Positions 38,459-45,448 of a stretch of 64,000 nt of DNA are shown here, in pieces; within the stretch, counting starts at the first letter, position 1, and each line of letters starts with the position of its first letter. Below the pieces are notes generated by a model, which was given only the letters and a program-made list of their open reading frames with translations, did not search any database and had not been told where the DNA came from. Source of the stretch: Crossiella sp. CA-258035 (lineage in GTDB: Bacteria; Actinomycetota; Actinomycetes; Mycobacteriales; Pseudonocardiaceae); contig NZ_CP116413.1 in assembly GCF_030064675.1 (NCBI RefSeq), forward strand, positions 8,275,501 through 8,339,500, in the 5' to 3' direction. The translations under genes and the position numbers were made by a program.

Positions 38459-39427
38459 ATGTCTGCCACACCATGGGGCCGGGTCGTGCTGCGCGGAGTC
38501 GGGGTGACCGTCGCGGTGGCCGCCGCGGGTCTGCTGACCGCCACCGCCGCGCTCGCCGCCCCGACGAAGGCCGCCGAGCGCACGGCGGTCACCTCCTACG
38601 AGTTCGTCAGCCAGTCCGGCGACTGGGTCGGCGGCGGCCAGACCCGCTCCTACCAGGCGCCGACCGACAAGTTCCGGTTCACCGGCAACGCCGAGTACCT
38701 GACGCTGTCGGTGGACTCCGCCGACGGCCGCGAGTGGTGGTCGGTCACGCTGGCCGCGCCCAAGGGCGAACGGCTGCGGCCGGGGATCTACCGCGACGCC
38801 GAACGCGCCCCGTTCCGCACCGGGCGCGCGCCCGGCCTGGACGTGGGTGGCACCGGCCGCGGCTGCAACCAGGTCTGGGGCCAGTTCGCCATCGACCAGA
38901 TCGAGACCGACAGCAGCGGCGCGGTCAGCGTGCTGGAGGCCGGCTTCACCCAGAACTGCGAGGGCCCGGACGCACCGGCGCTCAAGGGCAAGGTGAAGTA
39001 CCAGGCGTTCCCGCTGGGCTACAAGTTCGCCAGCGACCCCGGTGACTACATCGGCGGCGGCGTGACCAAGGCCTACTCCGGTTCCACCACGGTGTTCACC
39101 ATGGGCGGCACCGTGGCCAACGGCCTGAGCCTGGGCGTCTCCGGGCAGCGCGACGGCTGGCACGTGGAGCTGGCGGCCCCGCGCGGTGAGTCGCTGAAGG
39201 TGGGCAAGTACCTGGACGCGCAGCGGTCGGCCTTCCGCGAGGACGGCCACCCCGGCATCGACATCGGCGGCAACGGGCGCGGCTGCAACAAGATCAGCGG
39301 CTCGTTCGAGATCACCGAACTGGTGACCAACCCGGACGGCACGGTCAAGGCGCTGGCCGCGACCGTGGAGCAGCACTGCGAGGGTGGCACCCCCGCGCTG
39401 CGCGCCACCATCAACTACTACGCCTGA
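38459..39427 (+). CDS. secreted protein with two tandem about 140-residue repeats
   Basis: A 322-residue protein with a signal peptide (hydrophobic 'GVTVAVAAAGLLTATAALAA', cleavage near residue 34). The mature part is two copies of one domain: 'SGDWVGGGQTRSYQAP' matches 'PGDYIGGGVTKAYSGS', 'VTLAAPKGERLRPGIYRDAE' matches 'VELAAPRGESLKVGKYLDAQ', and 'GGTGRGCNQVWGQFAI' matches 'GGNGRGCNKISGSFEI'. Each copy has two Cys 31 residues apart (136/167 and 276/307), so one disulfide per domain is likely. A GGGAAAGGG ribosome site precedes ATG at 38459. Looks like a beta-rich extracellular domain; function unknown. Confidence 0.8.
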   Translation: MSATPWGRVVLRGVGVTVAVAAAGLLTATAALAAPTKAAERTAVTSYEFVSQSGDWVGGGQTRSYQAPTDKFRFTGNAEYLTLSVDSADGREWWSVTLAAPKGERLRPGIYRDAERAPFRTGRAPGLDVGGTGRGCNQVWGQFAIDQIETDSSGAVSVLEAGFTQNCEGPDAPALKGKVKYQAFPLGYKFASDPGDYIGGGVTKAYSGSTTVFTMGGTVANGLSLGVSGQRDGWHVELAAPRGESLKVGKYLDAQRSAFREDGHPGIDIGGNGRGCNKISGSFEITELVTNPDGTVKALAATVEQHCEGGTPALRATINYYA

Positions 39428-39480
39428 GCCGATCCGGACGTTCACGTCGAGACCACAGCCGATGCCCCACCCTGGGGCGC

Positions 39481-40656
39481 ATGAACTCGCGGCTCGCGGT
39501 CATCGGTGTGGCGGTCCTGCTCACGGCGGGCTGCGCGGGCGGGGTGGGCGGCACGGCGCCGTCCACCTCGCCCGCGCCGGGCCTGGCGGTGGAGGTGGTC
39601 ACCGACAAGCTCACACACGGCTGGGAGATCGGCTTCCTGCCCGGTGGCCAGGTGCTGGTCAGCCAGCGGCCAGGACGGCTCACCCTGCTGTCCGGGTCCA
39701 AGCCGGGGGCCACCGCCACCGAGGTCAGCGCCGACTTCGCCGACGTGCTGGTGCGCGGCGAGGGCGGGCTGATGGGCCTGGTGGTGCACCCGGACTTCGC
39801 CACCTCGCGGAAGTTCACCACCTGCCAGACCCACCAGCAGGGCGACCGGGCGGTGGACGTCCGCCTGGTCACCTGGACGCTGGCCGCGGACGGCCGCAGC
39901 GCTGCCAGGAACCCCGAGCCGCTGCTCACCGGGCTGCCGGTGATCAGCAGCGGGCGGCACTCCGGCTGCCGCCTCCAGCTGGCCCCCGACGGCGCGCTGC
40001 TGGTCGGCACCGGCGACGCGGCGCAGCCCGCGGCCGCGCAGGACCGGCAGGGGCTGGGCGGCAAGGTGCTGCGGATCGACCTGAACAACGGCGCGCCCGC
40101 GCCGGGCAACCCGTTCGCCGCCGCGGGCAACGCCAGGGAGCGGCTGATCTACAGCTTCGGGCACCGCAACGTGCAGGGCCTGGCGGTGCGGCCGGGCGGG
40201 GACCAGGTCTTCGCCGCCGAGCACGGGCCGACCCGCGACGACGAGGTCAACCTGGTCAAGGCGGGCGCGAACTACGGCTGGGACCCGTCCCAGGGCGGCA
40301 CGGTGACCAGCTACGACGAGAGCGTGCCGATGACCGACACGGAGCGGTTCCCGGACGCGGCGCCCGCGGTGTGGAGCTCGGGCGCGAGCACCGTGGCGGT
40401 GTGCGCGGCGGACTTCCTCAGCGGCGCGGACTGGGGCGAGCTGGACGGCGTGCTGGCCATGACCACGCTCAAGGGCAGCAAGCTGCTGCTGCTCAGCCTG
40501 GACGAGGCGGGCGCGGTCAAGTCGGTGGCCGCGCCCAAGGAGCTGGACGACACGCACGGCCGGCTGCGCGCGGCCCGGCGCGGCCCCGACGGCGCGCTGT
40601 ACGTGACCACCAGCAACGGCACCGGGGACAAGCTGCTGCGGATCACCCGGCGCTGA
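39481..40656 (+). CDS. PQQ-dependent sugar dehydrogenase-type lipoprotein
   Basis: A 391-residue member of the soluble glucose dehydrogenase (GDH-B)/aldose sugar dehydrogenase beta-propeller family. A lipobox 'LLTAGCAGG' (Cys18) anchors it outside the membrane. Conserved parts are 'GWEIGFLPGGQVLVSQRPGR', 'GEGGLMGLVVHPDF', 'RHSGCRLQLAPDGALLVGTG', 'YSFGHRNVQGLAVRP' and 'FAAEHGPTRDDEVNLVKAGA', which include the cofactor- and calcium-contacting residues of the family. With pqqE-pqqB at the left edge, this organism probably makes the cofactor. The 3' end overlaps the convergent MFS gene by 14 nt. Confidence 0.88.
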   Translation: MNSRLAVIGVAVLLTAGCAGGVGGTAPSTSPAPGLAVEVVTDKLTHGWEIGFLPGGQVLVSQRPGRLTLLSGSKPGATATEVSADFADVLVRGEGGLMGLVVHPDFATSRKFTTCQTHQQGDRAVDVRLVTWTLAADGRSAARNPEPLLTGLPVISSGRHSGCRLQLAPDGALLVGTGDAAQPAAAQDRQGLGGKVLRIDLNNGAPAPGNPFAAAGNARERLIYSFGHRNVQGLAVRPGGDQVFAAEHGPTRDDEVNLVKAGANYGWDPSQGGTVTSYDESVPMTDTERFPDAAPAVWSSGASTVAVCAADFLSGADWGELDGVLAMTTLKGSKLLLLSLDEAGAVKSVAAPKELDDTHGRLRAARRGPDGALYVTTSNGTGDKLLRITRR

Positions 40657-41860
40657 GCGCGGGCGAGGTGTTGCGCAGCCCGCGCACACTGCGGCTGGCC
40701 AGCATGAACAGCGTGGCCAGCGCGATCACCCCGGCCGCGGCGAACAGCGTCTCGGTGACCCCGAAGGCGTGTGCGGCCGGTCCGATCGCGATCTCGCCGA
40801 TGGGCACCGCGAGGAAGGAGCCGATCGCGTCGTAGGAGTACACCCTGGCCAGCCGGTCGGCCGGGATGTGCTGCTGCATGGAGGTCTCCCAGGCCACCCC
40901 GAACTGCTCCAGCCCGACCCCGGCCAGGAAGGCCATGATCACCAGCGTCCAGGTCTGCGGGCTGATCGCCAGGGTCAGCGGCAGCACCACGTCCAGCAGC
41001 ATGCAGGCGCAGCCGACGAACAGCAGCCTGCGCACCCGCAACCGCATCGCGACCACCGCGCCCACCGCCATGCCCGCGGTCTGCGCGGCCAGCACCAGCC
41101 CCCAGGCCGAGCGGCCGATGGTCGCGTCGGCCACCGCCGGGCCGAGCACCTGGAGCACGCCGACCACGGCCGCGTTGAGGAACATGAACCCGACCACGAC
41201 CACCCACACCCAGCGCCGGGAGACGAACTCCCGCCAGCCCTCGGCCAGCTCCCGGACCATGCTGGTGCGCTCGGTGGCGGGCGCGGCGCTGGGCACCCGG
41301 ATCAGCAGGAAGCACAGCCCGGCCAGCGCGAAGGTCAGCGCGTCCAGCGCCAGCCCCCAGCCCGGCCCGACCACCGCGACCAGCAGCCCGCCAGCCGAAG
41401 CGCCGACGATCTTGCTGCTGCTGACGCCGAGCCGGACCAGCGCGTTGGCCTGCTGCCAGGACTTCGCCGGCGCGGTCTGCGGGGTGATCGCGGCCGAGGC
41501 CGGCCAGGAGAAGGCCACCGCCACGCCGTTGACCGCGGCCAGCACCGCCACCATCGGCACCGTGGCCGAGGCGGTGATCACCAGGAAGGCCAGCGCGCCC
41601 TGGCTGAGCGCGCTCACCGCGCTGCTGCCCACCAGCACCAGGTGCCGGGGCAGCCGGTCGGCGACCACGCCGCCGAAGAGCAGGGAGAGCACGGACATGA
41701 ACGAGCGCAGGCCCACGACCAGCCCCAGGGAGACGACCGAGCCGGTGAGGTCGAGCACGGCGAAGGCCAGCGCGATGGTGGCCACCGAGTCACCCAGCTG
41801 AGTGATCACCCGTCCTGCGGTCAGCAGCCGGAACGCGGGGTACCGCAGGGGCGCGAACAC
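40643..41860 (-). CDS. MFS transporter (MFS_3/enterobactin-exporter-like)
   Basis: A 405-residue integral membrane protein with about 12 hydrophobic segments. 'FAPLRYPAFRLLTAGRVITQLGDSV' at the start and 'VADRLPRHLVLVGSS' (motif A region) place it in the MFS_3 group of drug or siderophore exporters. It lies upstream-to-downstream with the TetR gene (9 nt after its stop), so the two are co-transcribed. Confidence 0.9.
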   Translation of the reverse strand: MFAPLRYPAFRLLTAGRVITQLGDSVATIALAFAVLDLTGSVVSLGLVVGLRSFMSVLSLLFGGVVADRLPRHLVLVGSSAVSALSQGALAFLVITASATVPMVAVLAAVNGVAVAFSWPASAAITPQTAPAKSWQQANALVRLGVSSSKIVGASAGGLLVAVVGPGWGLALDALTFALAGLCFLLIRVPSAAPATERTSMVRELAEGWREFVSRRWVWVVVVGFMFLNAAVVGVLQVLGPAVADATIGRSAWGLVLAAQTAGMAVGAVVAMRLRVRRLLFVGCACMLLDVVLPLTLAISPQTWTLVIMAFLAGVGLEQFGVAWETSMQQHIPADRLARVYSYDAIGSFLAVPIGEIAIGPAAHAFGVTETLFAAAGVIALATLFMLASRSVRGLRNTSPALSAG

Positions 41861-41869
41861 CCGGTCAAG

Positions 41870-42538
41870 TTACCGAGAGATGGTCAGCTTCGGCGCCGGA
41901 TCCAGGTGTGACAAACCCTTCCAGGACAGGTTGACCAGGTGCGCGGCCACCTCTTCCTTCTTGGGCTTGCGCACCTCCAGCCACCACTGCCCGGTGAGCG
42001 CGACCATGCCGACCAGCGCCTGGGCGTAGAGCCCGGCCAGCTTGGGGTCGTAGCCGCGCGCGGAGAAGTGCAGGCCGAGGATGTGCTCGACCTGGCTGGC
42101 GATGTCGTTGAGCAGGCTGGAGAAGCTGCCGGTCGCACTGGCCACCGGCGAGTCCCGGACCAGGATGCGGAACCCGTCGGTGGACTCCTCGATGTAGTCC
42201 AGCAACGCCGTTGCGGCGTGTTCCAGCAGCTCACGGGGGTGCGTGGCCTGGGAAAGCGCGCCGATGACACCTTCCAGCAGCAGGTCCATCTCGCGGTCCA
42301 CCACCACCGCGTAGAGCCCTTCCTTGCCACCGAAGTGCTCGTACACCACCGGCTTGGACACCCCGGCCCGGTGCGCGATCTCCTCGATGCTGGCCGCGTC
42401 ATAGCCCTTTTCGGCGAACAACGCCCTACCGACCTCGAGCAGCTGTTGCCGCCGCTCCTTGCCGGTCATGCGCACACGCGCTGGCGGGCGCGCTGCGGCG
42501 ACATCCGTCTGCGCCCGCTCGCGTCGTCGTGCTGCCAT
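41870..42538 (-). CDS. TetR/AcrR family transcriptional regulator
   Basis: A 222-residue repressor with a basic N-terminal extension, then the TetR helix-turn-helix ('LLEVGRALFAEKGYDAASIE', 'EIAHRAGVSKPVVYEHFGG') near residues 35-75, and a TetR C-terminal ligand domain ending 'HLVNLSWKGLSHLDPAP'. It is the gene between the desaturase and the MFS pump, all on the minus strand. It may bind the tandem palindromes upstream of the desaturase gene (43851-43881), a fatty-acid-responsive arrangement known for desaturase regulators; this link is inferred. Confidence 0.9.
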   Translation of the reverse strand: MAARRRERAQTDVAAARPPARVRMTGKERRQQLLEVGRALFAEKGYDAASIEEIAHRAGVSKPVVYEHFGGKEGLYAVVVDREMDLLLEGVIGALSQATHPRELLEHAATALLDYIEESTDGFRILVRDSPVASATGSFSSLLNDIASQVEHILGLHFSARGYDPKLAGLYAQALVGMVALTGQWWLEVRKPKKEEVAAHLVNLSWKGLSHLDPAPKLTISR

Positions 42539-42574
42539 CACTCCCACCCTAGATGCTTTCCCGCCCACAAGACG

Positions 42575-42615
42575 TCGGCGGCCCAGTTCACGCCACTGGT
42601 GAACTGGGCCGCCGA
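42575..42615. terminator. 17-bp stem hairpin upstream of the TetR gene
   Basis: Arms 42575-42591 and 42599-42615 are perfectly complementary (17 bp) with a 7-nt loop. On the minus strand it lies between the desaturase gene and the TetR gene and would stop desaturase transcripts before they enter the regulator gene; it has no T-run. Confidence 0.65.
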
Positions 42616-42721
42616 CCCAAAACTGCCGGTACGCCCGCCCCCGAACGGCCCCGGCCAACCTGTTGCGCAAGAGGCGTGGCGCGCCAGCGACACGCCGGGC
42701 TCTTGGCATCGCGGTGGGTTT

Positions 42722-42815
42722 GATTTTTCGCGTCGCCTTGTCGTGCGTCCGACGCATCCGAAGCTTGCTTCGCGTGCGGCGGATGCACGACGAGGCGACT
42801 CAAGAGCGAAAAATC
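42722..42815. repeat. 94-nt near-perfect palindromic element (long hairpin)
   Basis: The outer arms GATTTTTCGC / GCGAAAAATC are exact; the next 15 bp pair with one wobble; a 6-nt bulge (42800-42805) sits on the right side; the inner about 17 bp pair with a few mismatches; the tip is AAGC-TT-GCTT. It contains no gene and lies 23 nt past the desaturase stop. It is far longer than a terminator needs and resembles REP/MITE-type mobile palindromes. I see no second copy in this window. Confidence 0.75.
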
Positions 42816-42837
42816 CCGCGCGCGGAGCGCGCCAATG

Positions 42838-43797
42838 TCACTGCTCCGTCACGGTGATCCGCGCCAGCCGCTGCTCGGTGGGCCACCGCACCGAGTAGGC
42901 CCACCCGAACTTCTCGAAGATCCAGATGATCCGCGCCGACGTGTCCAGCTGCCACTTCCGCACCCCGTGCCGGGCGCAGGTCGGGTCAGCGTGGTGCAGG
43001 TTGTGCCAGGACTCGCCGAAGCTCAGGATGGCCAACGGCCAGAAGTTCGCCGCCTTGTCCTTGGACTTGAACGGCCGATCCCCGATCAGGTGGCAGATCG
43101 AGTTGGTCGACCAGGTCACGTGGTGCAGGAAGCCCACCCGGACGATGCCCGCCCAGAAGAACGCGGTCAGCGCGCCCCACCAGGACCAGGTGATCAAGCC
43201 ACCCAGCACGCCCGGCAGCACGAAGGTGAGCAGGGTGAACAGCCCGAAGAACCGGTCGACCGCGCGGATGTCCTTGTCCGCGAGCAGATCGGGCGCGAAC
43301 CGCTCGGCGTTGGTCTTGTCCCGGTTGAGCGTCCAGCCCATGTGCGCGTGCCAGAAGCCCTTGGTCAGGCCCCAGGGCGTGGTGCCGTGCAGCCACGGCG
43401 AGTGCGGGTCGCCCTCCTTGTCGGAGAAGGCGTGGTGCCGCCGGTGGTCGGCCACCCAGTGCAGGATCGAGCCCTGCACCGCCATCATCCCGGCGACGGC
43501 CAGGCCGATCCGCAACGGGCGTTTGGCCTTGAACGAGCCGTGCGTGAAGTGCCGGTGGAAACCGATCGTCACGCCGAGCCCGGAGAGGTAGTAGAAGAAC
43601 ACGGCGAGGCCGATGTCCACCCAGCCCAGTCCCCACCCCCAGGCCAGCGGCACGGCCGCGATCAGCACCAGGGTCGGCAGGATCACGAAGGCACAGATGG
43701 TGATGTGCGCGGTGGTGGAGCGCGGTGCGCCCAGCATCGGCTTGGGGCCGCGCGCGGCGTCCTCGGTGGTGGTGGGAGTCTCGACGGTGGTCGTCAT
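42838..43797 (-). CDS. acyl-CoA desaturase (stearoyl-CoA 9-desaturase type)
   Basis: A 319-residue membrane di-iron desaturase that puts a double bond into fatty acyl-CoA. The histidine boxes are all present: 'HRHFTH' (residues 81-86), 'HRRHH' (118-122) and 'HNLHH' in 'GESWHNLHHADPTCARHG' near residue 255. Four membrane helices are visible. Family members need an electron donor (ferredoxin or oxidoreductase), which is not next to it. Two adjacent palindromes 54-84 nt upstream are probable operators. Confidence 0.94.
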   Translation of the reverse strand: MTTTVETPTTTEDAARGPKPMLGAPRSTTAHITICAFVILPTLVLIAAVPLAWGWGLGWVDIGLAVFFYYLSGLGVTIGFHRHFTHGSFKAKRPLRIGLAVAGMMAVQGSILHWVADHRRHHAFSDKEGDPHSPWLHGTTPWGLTKGFWHAHMGWTLNRDKTNAERFAPDLLADKDIRAVDRFFGLFTLLTFVLPGVLGGLITWSWWGALTAFFWAGIVRVGFLHHVTWSTNSICHLIGDRPFKSKDKAANFWPLAILSFGESWHNLHHADPTCARHGVRKWQLDTSARIIWIFEKFGWAYSVRWPTEQRLARITVTEQ

Positions 43798-43850
43798 TCG
43801 ATAGCTACCTCAGCGATGTGGGGGAAGGTCGAGGCGGTTCGGCACCCAAC

Positions 43851-43881
43851 TTACGGGACCGTAACTTACGCCAGCGTAAGT
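43851..43881. promoter_or_regulatory. two overlapping palindromic operators before the desaturase gene
   Basis: TTACGG-GA-CCGTAA (43851-43864) and ACTTACGC-CA-GCGTAAGT (43864-43881) are both perfect dyads with a 2-nt centre and the shared core TTACG/CGTAA. They meet at 43864, so their centres are about 15 bp apart. The spacing fits two TetR-type dimers on one promoter. Confidence 0.75.
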
Positions 43882-44016
43882 AAGGCCAACCAAACTCGCC
43901 AGACCTGGTGGCACAGGTCTCGGTGTGTCTGGTTCCCCGGGCGTGTCGGTTCACTCCGATGTGACCCCAAGCTCACCTGAACGGCGCTTGCTCGACATGA
44001 TCAGGACAATGCGCTG

Positions 44017-45204
44017 GTGGAGAACACCTCGGTCCGCCTGGACCCACCAGCCGCGCCGCCCCGCCGCACCGGACGGCGGATCGTGGCGGCGGTGCTGGCC
44101 GCCCTGCTGACGCTCACCCTGGGCGCGGGCGCGGTCGGCTGGTACTACAGCGGGGAGCTGCTCGTCCCCTACTCGGGTGAACCGCAGTTCCGGGACACCG
44201 TGCTGGCCAGCACCACCGCGACGGTGACCCTGGAGGACACCGAGAACTCCCGGCAGCCGGGCACGTTCACGCTGGTCTGGCCGGGTGGCGCGGCCAGGGT
44301 CGGGGAGATCACCCGGCGCTCCGGCGAGCAGGTGGAGCGGCAGCTCGTCGACGGCGTGCCGGTGCCGGTCGGGACCAGGGTGCGCTTCGACAACGACGTG
44401 TTCAACGGCGACCCCAAGCAGGCCCTCGGGCTGGACTTCAGCACCGTGTCCGTGGCCTCCGAGCTGGGCCCGATGCCGGCCTGGCTGGTGCGGCCGGAAC
44501 CCGCCAGGGACACCGGGCTCTGGGTGGTGCAGGTGCACGGGCGGGGCGCCAGCAGGGACGAGACGCTGCGTGTGGTGCCGGCACTCCGGAAACTCGGATT
44601 GGCCAGTCTTTCGGTTACTTACCGCAATGACAAAGGCGCGCCAATTTCACCCGATGGGCTGTATCACCTGGGCGACTCAGAATGGCGGGACGCGGAAGAG
44701 GCGGTGCGGTTCGCGCTGGGGAACGGCGCCCGCCGGGTGGTGCTGTTCGGTTACTCGATGGGCGGGGCGATCATCGGCCAGCTGCTGGCCCGCTCCCCGC
44801 TGGCCGGGCAGGTGGCCGCGGTCGTGCTGGACGCACCCGTGCTGAGCTGGCGGAAGACCCTGGACTGGCAGGCCAGCGAGCGCGGCCTGCCGCAGTTCCT
44901 GACCCCGATCGCGGAGGTGGTCTCCCGCTGGCGCTCCGGCATCGACTTCGACCGGCTGGAGCTCATCGAGCGCCCGCCCGCGACCAAGCCGCCCACCCTG
45001 CTCATCCACGGCGCGGCCGACGGCACGGTGCCCGTGCAGGCCAGCCGCGACCTGGCCGAACAGGCCAGGCGGCTGGGCTGGCCGCTGGAGTACCAGGAGG
45101 TCCCCGGCGCCGACCACGTGGCCGCGTGGAACCTGAATCCCGCCGCGTACGAGCAGCGGATCAGCGGCTTCCTCAGCCGGACGCTCGCCCTGCCCCCGTC
45201 CTGA
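44017..45204 (+). CDS. membrane-anchored alpha/beta hydrolase
   Basis: A 395-residue protein with an N-terminal membrane anchor ('IVAAVLAALLTLTLGAGAVG') and an extracytoplasmic alpha/beta hydrolase domain: 'VVQVHGRGASRDETLRV', nucleophile elbow 'VVLFGYSMGGAIIGQLL', 'PTLLIHGAADGTVPVQASRD' with the catalytic Asp, and 'EVPGADHVAAWNLNP' with the His. GTG at 44017 has AGGA about 10 nt upstream. Codons 189-228 (44581-44700) use many A/T-ending codons, unlike the rest of the gene. Substrate unknown. Confidence 0.88.
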   Translation: MENTSVRLDPPAAPPRRTGRRIVAAVLAALLTLTLGAGAVGWYYSGELLVPYSGEPQFRDTVLASTTATVTLEDTENSRQPGTFTLVWPGGAARVGEITRRSGEQVERQLVDGVPVPVGTRVRFDNDVFNGDPKQALGLDFSTVSVASELGPMPAWLVRPEPARDTGLWVVQVHGRGASRDETLRVVPALRKLGLASLSVTYRNDKGAPISPDGLYHLGDSEWRDAEEAVRFALGNGARRVVLFGYSMGGAIIGQLLARSPLAGQVAAVVLDAPVLSWRKTLDWQASERGLPQFLTPIAEVVSRWRSGIDFDRLELIERPPATKPPTLLIHGAADGTVPVQASRDLAEQARRLGWPLEYQEVPGADHVAAWNLNPAAYEQRISGFLSRTLALPPS

Positions 45205-45343
45205 CCTGCGCGGCGACCGCCCAGGGCCACGGTCCGCCCAGTCGCCGACCTGATGTTCATTTGTGGCAAACCCAGCCGGATGTCACAGCGCGCGGGCTGG
45301 ATATGTAACGATGTCCGGGCGGACGCGCAGCCGGTGTCCGTGA

Positions 45344-45414
45344 TCCGCCGTGGTGTAACGGCAGCACCTCGGATTTTGGTTCCGATGGTCCAGGTTCGAA
45401 TCCTGGCGGCGGAG
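45344..45414 (+). tRNA. tRNA-Gln (anticodon UUG)
   Basis: Acceptor TCCGCCG/CGGCGGA, discriminator G, D arm with GGTGTAACGGCAGCACC, anticodon stem TCGGA/TCCGA with loop TTTTGGT giving UUG, and T arm with CAGG-TTCGAAT-CCTG. CCA is not encoded. The GGDEF gene starts 35 nt downstream on the same strand. Confidence 0.95.
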
Positions 45415-45448
45415 CGGTGCGGACTCGGGGGAGGGTCCAACCCGAACG

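Noticed and set aside
42722-42815. Treating the long hairpin as an ordinary rho-independent terminator
   Set aside because: It is 94 nt with bulges and AT-rich outer arms, and a separate 17-bp hairpin (42575-42615) already serves that place.
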